A DNA stretch of 7,150 nucleotides from Gammaproteobacteria bacterium (GTDB taxonomy: Bacteria > Pseudomonadota > Gammaproteobacteria > GCA-001735895). Every line of letters begins with the position of its first letter. Within the stretch, counting starts at the first letter, position 1. This document shows, in pieces, positions 1-5,108 of the stretch. The stretch lies in NCBI GenBank assembly GCA_024763185.1, contig JANTFY010000118.1, positions 1 through 7,150 on the forward strand, in the 5' to 3' direction. Under the pieces are notes generated by a model. That model was not told the DNA's origin and ran no database searches. It saw only the letters and a list, made by a program, of their open reading frames with translations. Both the position numbers and the translations under genes were made by a program.

Positions 1-965
1 TTTTGGATTTTCACGGCCGTGTTCTGGGATTTGACCAGTTCTGACAGTGATGAAAACTCATCTGCCACGCTGCGCCATTTTTGCAGATCCTGTTGCATGT
101 TGCTGTGCCGGCGGTCGGGTTGATGACTGGCCGGTTTGACGGGTTTGATTTCGATCGACTCGGTCACTTGAAGCTCGGGTATGCGGGATTGAACCGTTTT
201 TGACTTTTTGACCGGTCTGGTGGGCTTGTCGCTGGAAACCGAGTAAACAAAGTTGATGGCTCGCTGGCGTGGTACCTGGGCAACCAGGTCTTCTTGTGGC
301 ACGATCAGCTCGCTGCCGTCAATTAACTTGTTGATGTTGCCGTTTTCAAAAACCTGCGGATTAAGCAGGTAAAAAGCGCGCATGATCTGGTACACAGAAT
401 AATGCTCATGCAGCGTTGAGTTTTGCGCAATGATGGAGATACTCTGCTTGTTTACGTTAATTCTTGGTGATGCGGCAGGTTTGACCCGGTTACTTTTTTG
501 TACGGGTTCTGTCGCGCTGACCGTTTGATTGCTTGTTGCCGGTGATTTGTCTTTGCGCGCCGATGATGGCGCTTGCGTTTCGGGATCAAGCAACAGGGTG
601 TATTTTTTAATAAAGCTGCTTTGTTTTTCCGTGACCTGCAACAGAAGGGTGACTATCGGCTCCAGCATTCTTTGCCGTGTGCTGATTTGCAGGGTATGGG
701 TGTTCTCTTTGGCGGCAATAATTTTAAAAAAGACCCGTTGCAGATACGCCGGGCGGGATGAGCCCAGCAGTTTTTGGTAATCTGCATGACTGGCCAGCGA
801 GAATTTTATGTCGGCCAGATCGAAGCTATCTGCGCCGTTGATGGAAAGCGAAGCGCTTAACGGCTCGTTTAGATGCGACTCCACCTGAATTTGGCCCAGT
901 TCCACAGCGAATACCGGGCGAACCCACAGGAAACAGATAACAATGAAAAATAACAATTTATACAA
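1..965 (-). CDS. FimV-like protein, N-terminal part (runs off left edge)
   Basis: The minus-strand frame is open from 965 to the window edge (321 codons). It begins with a signal peptide-like stretch, YKLLFFIVICFLWVRPVFA, with likely cleavage before VELGQIQ. Next comes ELGQIQVESHLNEPLSASL (about residues 22-40), the hallmark of the FimV N-terminal domain. A LysM-like segment follows at about residues 185-222 (YSVYQIMRAFYLLNPQVF, then GNINKLIDGSELIVP), and then a Lys/Pro/Ser-rich linker. FimV-family proteins are inner-membrane, peptidoglycan-binding scaffolds linked to type IV pili, polar assembly and type II secretion; the role here is inferred from the domain only. No ATG or GTG lies in frame near the start. 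I chose TTG at 965-963 because it gives a normal signal peptide, but no good Shine-Dalgarno sequence precedes it. An upstream ATT (983-985) is an alternative. The ATG at 999-997 is in another frame and stops after 13 codons. The C-terminal half is outside the window, so a short paralogue and a full-length FimV cannot be told apart. Confidence 0.85.
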   Translation of the reverse strand, partial: MYKLLFFIVICFLWVRPVFAVELGQIQVESHLNEPLSASLSINGADSFDLADIKFSLASHADYQKLLGSSRPAYLQRVFFKIIAAKENTHTLQISTRQRMLEPIVTLLLQVTEKQSSFIKKYTLLLDPETQAPSSARKDKSPATSNQTVSATEPVQKSNRVKPAASPRINVNKQSISIIAQNSTLHEHYSVYQIMRAFYLLNPQVFENGNINKLIDGSELIVPQEDLVAQVPRQRAINFVYSVSSDKPTRPVKKSKTVQSRIPELQVTESIEIKPVKPASHQPDRRHSNMQQDLQKWRSVADEFSSLSELVKSQNTAVKIQ

Positions 966-1096
966 GACGACTACCCGCGATGATTTGATAATGATCCATG
1001 GCCGGTATATTAGGTAAACACACGGGCATTTTTCTTGATCACATTCACTGTTTATACAGTATAGGAGAGAATGCGTATTTTTCCTGTGCCCCGGTT

Positions 1097-1102
1097 TATA
1101 AT
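1097..1102 (+). promoter_or_regulatory. candidate -10 box for the 1201 gene
   Basis: A perfect TATAAT lies about 100 bp before the ATG at 1201, in the 235-bp divergent spacer. No convincing -35 hexamer is found 16-18 bp upstream, so this is only a candidate. It would give a leader of roughly 90 nt. Confidence 0.25.
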
Positions 1103-1200
1103 CGGTACCTGTCGTTTTTTCAGCGCTTGAACAACGCAGCATCCCCTGATCTGTTGAATAAGATATACTTTTTTATTTTTGATGATTTAGGAAGTTGAAC

Positions 1201-1980
1201 ATGGCTGTGTTTGGACTGTTTACCGAAAAACCTGTGCTGGAGGAAGAATCCATCCAATGGATTTTGGATGCTTTTTCCTGGTCACTGGAAAACTTTAATG
1301 CCGACTTTTTTTACCAGCATAGCGTGCTGGTCATTCCCGATAACCAGTTTTTTTCTGGCCGTGCAGACAGTGAGCAGGGCATGGCGCAACTGATCTTCAA
1401 TAATGTCAAGCGTTATGCAGGAATCAGCCATTGGCCAACGCGGGTTCAGGACCAGGCTTTGTGTGCGATACCGAATGCGCCCAGCTTTGAGGTCAAGGGG
1501 CCGTTAAGAATTGCCGATGGAGTTGTGGATGAATCGCTGGCGGATGAACAGTACTTGCAGGTGCCATTTAACCCACAGCAGATTAATAATCCCGAGGGTA
1601 TGATCGCCACCTTTGCACATATCGTTGCACATTACATGGGGCAGATGGCCAGTCGGCCGCCACCGGGAGGTGTGGAGTACTGGCCGCATGTGACCGAGAT
1701 TCTGGCTATCTACCTGGGTTTTGGCCTGATGTTTGCCAACAGTGCCTATACATTTCGTGGCAGCTGTGCCAGTTGTTACAACCCTCTAGCCAATCGCGAT
1801 GCCTATTTGACCGAACAGCAATCCACCTATGCACTGGCTGTTTTTGCGGTACTCAAGGGTATTCCCAATTCAGCAGTCACCCGTCACCTGAAAAGTCATC
1901 TGAAAGGCTTTTACAAAAGAGCCGTGAAGGATATTAATCAACGGAACCTGGGTGAGCTTTTAATTAAAGTACCCGAGTAG
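1201..1980 (+). CDS. conserved hypothetical protein, zincin-like with degenerate HExxH
   Basis: This is a 259-residue protein, not confidently named. ATG 1201 is preferred over the in-frame TTG at 1195 because AGGAAG (1189-1194) sits 6 nt before the ATG. It has no signal peptide. The central part reads ATFAHIVAHYMGQ (residues 136-148), then PPPGGVEYW (153-161), VTEILAIYLGFGLMFANSAY (164-183) and a CxxC (C189, C192). From memory, a family of hypothetical bacterial proteins has the same order with an intact HELAHYLL, PPGG and an acidic T-D/E-L segment before LGFG, which looks like a zinc metallopeptidase fold. Here H140 and H144 remain, but the catalytic Glu position is Ile141, so protease activity is doubtful. 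The C-terminus (residues 203-259) looks helical and basic. It is divergent from the FimV-like gene and converges on dUTPase with an 18-bp gap. Its function is unknown; a structural or binding role is one reading of the lost Glu. Confidence 0.8.
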   Translation: MAVFGLFTEKPVLEEESIQWILDAFSWSLENFNADFFYQHSVLVIPDNQFFSGRADSEQGMAQLIFNNVKRYAGISHWPTRVQDQALCAIPNAPSFEVKGPLRIADGVVDESLADEQYLQVPFNPQQINNPEGMIATFAHIVAHYMGQMASRPPPGGVEYWPHVTEILAIYLGFGLMFANSAYTFRGSCASCYNPLANRDAYLTEQQSTYALAVFAVLKGIPNSAVTRHLKSHLKGFYKRAVKDINQRNLGELLIKVPE

Positions 1981-1998
1981 TTGCAGATTTTTTTTCGC

Positions 1999-2619
1999 TT
2001 ACTGTTCGAGGGATGAATAGATCTCAGACAGTGAGCGGTAAATATCTTCCCGATAGCTGTCACTGTTGTCATCGAGTTGTGCGAGAATATCTTCCAGGTG
2101 TTCGTTGTCTTCTCGCCCATTCCATAGCTTGCGGTATTCGCCGCTTTTGTAGCCATGATCCTGGCGAAAGACATTCAGTACGTTTTTACCCACGTATTTT
2201 TCAAACAGTTCGTCAAACCCCATTTCCAGCTGTTGCATCAGCCCGGCAATAATATCGAAATGAGCGGTATGGTCCTTGAGTGTTTCCAGGGCCAGTAACT
2301 CGATGCTCGCCTTGATATCCGCGGCGCTTTTAGGTTTTGAAAACCCCTGGCTTATTGCGTCAGCCAGGGTGTCGAGTGGTAGTCCTTTTTCCAGTTCCAG
2401 GCTTAGCGAAAAATGTACGATATCGATCACCTCCAGTTTCACCTGGGCCATATCCGGCTGCTGATGTTTCCACCATTTCCAGCCGTAATGCTCCAGCATT
2501 TCGGAGGCTTCTATCCAGATCGCCCGGTACCATTCAAAGCCCTGGGTATTCCAGTCCGGATGAACCCAGCCATTCATTTCGGTCTGGAGTTTTAACATCG
2601 TAATCAGTTTGTTATGCAT
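1999..2619 (-). CDS. dUTP diphosphatase, dimeric all-alpha type
   Basis: This 206-residue protein hydrolyses dUTP (and probably dUDP) to dUMP, keeping uracil out of DNA and feeding thymidylate synthesis in the cytoplasm. It belongs to the all-alpha, MazG-related dimeric dUTPases (trypanosomatid/Campylobacter type), not to the trimeric Dut family. The metal-binding pairs are visible: E37xxE40 in IWIEASEML and E63xxD66 in LEVIDIVHF. The family's distal signature is well kept at residues 145-174: KNVLNVFRQDHGYKSGEY, then KLWNGREDNEHL. Length is near the family norm. The ATG at 2619 has AGGGT (2631-2627) 7 nt upstream. It lies 78 bp downstream of rdgC on the same strand with its own promoter candidate, so it may be transcribed with or without rdgC. 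It supports the ribonucleotide reductase at the right of the window functionally, though not in one operon. Confidence 0.9.
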   Translation of the reverse strand: MHNKLITMLKLQTEMNGWVHPDWNTQGFEWYRAIWIEASEMLEHYGWKWWKHQQPDMAQVKLEVIDIVHFSLSLELEKGLPLDTLADAISQGFSKPKSAADIKASIELLALETLKDHTAHFDIIAGLMQQLEMGFDELFEKYVGKNVLNVFRQDHGYKSGEYRKLWNGREDNEHLEDILAQLDDNSDSYREDIYRSLSEIYSSLEQ

Positions 2620-2655
2620 GATGGGTACCCTGTTCGACGGCTTGAGTTTAGTCCG

Positions 2656-2685
2656 ATTATAACCTTCAGTTTATGGCCCGGTTAA
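2656..2685 (-). promoter_or_regulatory. candidate sigma-70 promoter for the dUTPase gene
   Basis: On the minus strand there is TTAACC (2685-2680), an 18-bp spacer, then a perfect TATAAT (2661-2656). This predicts a start near 2649, about 30 nt before the dUTPase ATG. The -35 matches 4 of 6 consensus bases. Confidence 0.45.
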
Positions 2686-2697
2686 CAGGCGGGATAG

Positions 2698-3603
2698 TCA
2701 TGATTTTTCCACCCCGCCAAGATGCTTGCACAGAGCAGGGATAAATCGCGCTAATTCCAGCGACATCAGGGCAAAGTCTGCATCGAAACGCATCACCTCA
2801 TCATCTGCTTCAGTTGCACTGGCTTCTTCCATCACCTGATCCATGAATTTCAAACGCTTGATGGACAGGTCATCCACCAGTATACAGGCAATGCGTTCCT
2901 GCCATTCCACGGCCAGCCTGGATACGACCTTGCCGGAATCCAGGTGTTGCAATACCTCTCGGCTACCGAGATCCATGCCACGTATACGAATAATGCCACC
3001 TTTTTCAACCGGTTCTTTCAGTTCACATTCTTCGCTGATCACCAGGTCGGTGGGTGCAGTGTTTTTAACCCAGTCAGTCATCATGGCCGAGGGGGCATTA
3101 TGCACCGCCAGCGGTTTGATCTTGAATGAACCCAGCGATTCGCGCACCAGTCCCAGCATTTCCTCGGCTTTGTTTGCGCTTGCCGTGTCTACTATGACCC
3201 AATTGTTTTGCGGGTCGATATAGGCATAAGTCAGCGTGGAGCGGGTGAAGGCACGCGGTAACAGGTCAACTATAACCTCTTCCTTGATCTCGTTTTTTTC
3301 CTTACGCCCAACATGGCGGGCCTGCTGGGCTTCGATGTCATCCACTTTTTCCTGCACGGCTTCCCTGATAACGGATGCCGGTAACAGGCGATCTTCACGA
3401 CGCATGCAAAGCATCAAATTGCCATTGCAGGCATGAACCAGTTTCTCGCCGTATTTACCCAGTGGAGTAGTCCAGCCTATACGATGTGTATCCAGGCCGG
3501 CACAATGATGAAAGGTGTTTTCGATGAGCGCATCATGCAAGGCTTCAGCTGTAGTTTGAAACGGCTCGTCTAGTTGATAAATTTGTAAATTGCGGAACCA
3601 CAT
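2698..3603 (-). CDS. rdgC: recombination-associated protein RdgC
   Basis: This 301-residue protein matches E. coli RdgC (about 303 residues) along its whole length. RdgC is a ring-shaped dimeric DNA-binding protein of the nucleoid that restrains RecA-driven recombination. Recognisable blocks are MWFRNLQIYQL at the start, GWTTPLG (43-49), LLPRAFTR (114-121), VDTASANKAEEMLGLVRESL (138-157), the KVVSRLAVEWQERI block (225-238) followed by SIKRLKF (247-253), and the FDADFALMSLELARFIPAL segment (273-291) with a LGG end. The ATG at 3603 is supported by the conserved MWF beginning. The only good Shine-Dalgarno, AAGGAG (3622-3617), is 13 nt away, which is longer than usual, and no in-frame start lies between. 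The gene is divergent from the HiPIP gene, and dUTPase follows 78 bp downstream. It looks intact. Confidence 0.96.
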   Translation of the reverse strand: MWFRNLQIYQLDEPFQTTAEALHDALIENTFHHCAGLDTHRIGWTTPLGKYGEKLVHACNGNLMLCMRREDRLLPASVIREAVQEKVDDIEAQQARHVGRKEKNEIKEEVIVDLLPRAFTRSTLTYAYIDPQNNWVIVDTASANKAEEMLGLVRESLGSFKIKPLAVHNAPSAMMTDWVKNTAPTDLVISEECELKEPVEKGGIIRIRGMDLGSREVLQHLDSGKVVSRLAVEWQERIACILVDDLSIKRLKFMDQVMEEASATEADDEVMRFDADFALMSLELARFIPALCKHLGGVEKS

Positions 3604-3768
3604 GTGGTCAAGTTCACTCCTTAAGAAAAGGCGCGATTATGGGGAAGAAAGCGAAGCATGGCTAGAGTAATTTGCTATAAATAAAAATCATTTACCTCTG
3701 CGGCCTGGGCTGACTCTGGTGCCTGGCTTTGTGTTATGTAACTTTGTCACTAAGCCGGAATTTTTTTA

Positions 3769-3827
3769 GATTTAATTGACTTATGCCAAGTGTAAAGCAG
3801 GTTTTTGCTGGATTAATTGAGTTGATG
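3769..3827 (+). repeat. imperfect direct repeat upstream of the HiPIP gene
   Basis: GATTTAATTGACTTATG (3769-3785) and GATTAATTGAGTTGATG (3811-3827) share an identical TTAATTGA core (3772-3779 and 3813-3820), 41 bp apart. The second copy overlaps the candidate -35 box. A pair of binding sites for a regulator is possible but unproven in such AT-rich DNA. Confidence 0.4.
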
Positions 3828-3845
3828 ATTCACTTCTTTTACTAT
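3817..3845 (+). promoter_or_regulatory. candidate sigma-70 promoter for the HiPIP gene
   Basis: TTGAGT (3817-3822), an exact 17-bp spacer and TACTAT (3840-3845) predict a start near 3852 and a leader of about 35 nt. GGAG (3876-3879) lies 7 nt before the ATG at 3887. Each hexamer matches 4 of 6 consensus positions. Confidence 0.45.
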
Positions 3846-3886
3846 CGCCTTTTCTAACAATATGAATGAACTAATGGAGCTTACAT

Positions 3887-4183
3887 ATGAATGATCGTTC
3901 TGCCGATAAAAGTCGTCGCGCACTTCTGAAAGGTATTGCAACTATTCCCGTGGTTGCCATTGCCGGTTTTCACTCAACTGGCCATGCGGCTATGCTTTCT
4001 GTTGATGACCCTACCGCCAAGGCACTGGCTTATACAGAAAAGAGCGCAGAAGCAGGTAAAAGCTGTTCTAACTGCAACCTTTTCTCGGGTGCCAGTGGCG
4101 CTGCATCAGGTCCTTGTGCTATTTTCCCGGGTAAAGAAGTGGCCGCAACCGGCTGGTGCCGGTCCTGGGTTGCCAAACCCTAG
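3887..4183 (+). CDS. high-potential iron-sulfur protein (HiPIP), Tat-exported
   Basis: This 98-residue precursor is a small periplasmic one-electron carrier with a [4Fe-4S] cluster cycling 3+/2+, usually passing electrons between the bc1 complex and a reaction centre or terminal oxidase. The N-terminus has a twin-arginine signal, SRRALLKG (residues 9-16), a hydrophobic stretch, and likely cleavage around GHAA (to residue 35), as expected because HiPIPs fold with cluster before export. The four cluster cysteines are C60, C63, C77 and C91 (C-x2-C-x13-C-x13-C). The last is in the typical GWCRSWV context, and Y49 fits the conserved tyrosine near the cluster. The mature part of about 63 residues is within the small-HiPIP range. 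It is a single gene with its own promoter, divergent from rdgC. The partner oxidase or reductase is not in the window, so the physiological pathway is not shown. Confidence 0.95.
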   Translation: MNDRSADKSRRALLKGIATIPVVAIAGFHSTGHAAMLSVDDPTAKALAYTEKSAEAGKSCSNCNLFSGASGAASGPCAIFPGKEVAATGWCRSWVAKP

Positions 4184-4209
4184 TATTTTTCTTCAATAGG
4201 TAAAATACA

Positions 4210-4278
4210 CCCGGATTAGAGATAGCCTGGTTCAGTCTTACGTACCTGTTTGTACTGGGCGGCTTGATCTAATCCGGG
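4210..4278. repeat. 69-bp structured inverted repeat between HiPIP and ridA
   Basis: A perfect 11-bp inverted repeat, CCCGGATTAGA (4210-4220) and TCTAATCCGGG (4268-4278), encloses 47 bp. After a 3x3 internal loop the stem resumes as AGCC (4223-4226) with GGCT (4261-4264). Inside are further complementary bits, such as CAGT (4233-4236) with ACTG (4254-4257) or GTAC with GTAC. It lies between two convergent genes. No strong T-run follows on the plus strand, while on the minus strand TGTATTTTA follows. The CCCGGATTA...TAATCCGGG arms resemble, from memory, short palindromic elements scattered in intergenic DNA of many proteobacteria. It could be a dispersed repeat, a bidirectional terminator, or both. 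Confidence 0.7.
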
Positions 4279-4410
4279 AATTAATATCAACAACCCCTTT
4301 CTATCACTTGTTCACAAGCGATAAATCACCCAGCCCGTTCAAGGCTGCCCAGCCCCATAACAACGTAACACTATTAATCAAGCCAATGGTGATGGTCTGC
4401 AGAATTCGCT

Positions 4411-4767
4411 TTACTCACAAACAGCGGCTGTCACGGAAATTTCAACCAACAGTTCCGGGCGTGCCATTTGTGCCTGCACGCAGGCTCTTGCCGGTGCGTA
4501 ACCTTCAATGACCCAGGCATCCCAGACTTCGTTCATCTCGCTGAAGTATTTCATATCCTTGATGTAAATCGTCGCTGACAGGATATGCTTGCGATCGCTG
4601 CCTGCCTGAACAAGCAGGTCATCGACCTTGGCGAGCATGGTTTGGGTTTGCTGTTTTATGTCGGCGCTGGCATCTTCTGCAACCTGTCCGCATAAGTAAA
4701 TGGTATCGTTATGAATAACAATCTTACTCATGCGTCGACGTTCGGTGCCCAGGCGTGTGATGTTCAT
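4411..4767 (-). CDS. RidA family (YjgF/YER057c/UK114) protein
   Basis: This 118-residue protein covers a single RidA domain. Family members form trimers and hydrolyse reactive enamine/imine intermediates from PLP enzymes; some subgroups act on other substrates. Visible signatures are NDTIYLCGQV (20-29), the LAKVDDLLVQAGSD helix (45-58), SATIYIKDM (64-72), and PARACV (92-97) with R94 at the position of the carboxylate-binding arginine of RidA. E109 in VEIS fits the conserved glutamate near the end. The beginning (MNITRLGTERRRMSKIVIH) is like the YoaB-type subgroup rather than classical RidA, so the exact substrate is uncertain. The ATG at 4767 has no clear Shine-Dalgarno; M13 at 4731 is a weaker alternative because the MNITRLG segment is family-like. 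It is 35 bp downstream of the small gene at 4803-5021 and probably shares its transcript. Confidence 0.9.
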   Translation of the reverse strand: MNITRLGTERRRMSKIVIHNDTIYLCGQVAEDASADIKQQTQTMLAKVDDLLVQAGSDRKHILSATIYIKDMKYFSEMNEVWDAWVIEGYAPARACVQAQMARPELLVEISVTAAVCE

Positions 4768-4802
4768 AAGGTTAAATTCATTGCTGTGGGTGGATGTGGC
4801 TA

Positions 4803-5021
4803 TCAGTGATAGGTGGCCATCAATTGTTTCATGGCATCATAGGATTGATGCAGTTCCTGAATCTGGCTGCTGAGTTGTAGCAGACCTGTGGTATCAGGTT
4901 GCTGGCAGTTTGAAAGGATGATTGCCTCAAGCTCTCTGAGTGTAAAACAGGCAGCCATGAGTTGATTGTTAATCTGGCCCAGGCTGTGGCTTTGTTGTGT
5001 TTGAGTTTCCAGGTTCACCAT
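4803..5021 (-). CDS. small hypothetical protein downstream of nrdB
   Basis: This is an unrecognised 72-residue protein that looks helical, with no signal peptide or membrane segment. It is rich in Gln and Leu. A heptad-like stretch, LLQLSSQIQELHQSYDAMKQ (residues 47-66), could form a short coiled coil. The frame is open upstream to a GTG at 5078 (91 residues), but that GTG sits inside the stem of the nrdB terminator, so I prefer the ATG at 5021. No Shine-Dalgarno precedes this ATG. A TATAAA at 5033-5028 ends 6 nt before it, which would give a leaderless message. It sits between the nrdAB terminator and ridA on the same strand, so it and ridA may form a two-gene unit. No function is proposed. 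Confidence 0.55.
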   Translation of the reverse strand: MVNLETQTQQSHSLGQINNQLMAACFTLRELEAIILSNCQQPDTTGLLQLSSQIQELHQSYDAMKQLMATYH

Positions 5022-5027
5022 GGCGTT

Positions 5028-5055
5028 TTTATAACTTGTTGTTTTATCGGGTGAA
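5028..5055 (-). promoter_or_regulatory. candidate promoter for the small gene and ridA
   Basis: On the minus strand TTCACC (5055-5050), a 16-bp spacer and TATAAA (5033-5028) precede the ATG at 5021 by 6 nt. Transcription would start at or next to the ATG. The -35 overlaps the T-run of the nrdB terminator. Confidence 0.35.
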
Positions 5056-5083
5056 AAAAACGGGGTGAGACCATCCACCCCGT
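5054..5083 (-). terminator. intrinsic terminator of the nrdAB operon
   Basis: On the minus strand, ACGGGGTG (5083-5076) and CACCCCGT (5067-5060) form a perfect 8-bp GC-rich stem with an 8-nt loop. Five or more further T residues follow immediately (5059-5054). It starts 26 nt after the nrdB stop, which is ideal placement. Confidence 0.92.
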
Positions 5084-5108
5084 CAAAGTCCTGCTTAGGA
5101 GGTATTTT

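Noticed and set aside
1047..1060. ACTGT-TTAT-ACAGT palindrome resembling a LexA (SOS) box
   Set aside because: The gammaproteobacterial SOS box needs CTGT-N8-ACAG. Here the spacer is only 4, so LexA binding is not supported.
998..1198. 66-codon plus-strand frame in the divergent spacer
   Set aside because: Composition is not protein-like, no Shine-Dalgarno precedes it, and it fills the leader of the 1201 gene. I treat it as chance.
1988..1995. T8 tract between the convergent 1201 gene and dUTPase as a terminator
   Set aside because: No GC-rich hairpin precedes the T-run on the plus strand, and the tract is A-rich for the opposite gene.
2843..3223. 126-codon plus-strand frame antisense to rdgC
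   Set aside because: It is opposite a well-matched RdgC, Ser/Thr/Arg-rich, with no recognisable domain and no ribosome site.
3862..3894. 10-codon upstream ORF overlapping the HiPIP start
   Set aside because: ATG 3862 is out of frame and ends at TGA 3892-3894 inside the HiPIP start region, but it has no Shine-Dalgarno of its own and nothing peptide-specific, so a regulatory role is not supported.
4167..4190. GGGTT-GCCA-AACCC hairpin at the HiPIP stop as an intrinsic terminator
   Set aside because: The stem is only 5 bp and the T-run begins several bases later after TAGTA. It is too weak to call.
4307..4318. CTTGT-TC-ACAAG palindrome
   Set aside because: It is a short 5-bp-arm palindrome between convergent genes, with no promoter nearby to regulate, and is expected by chance.
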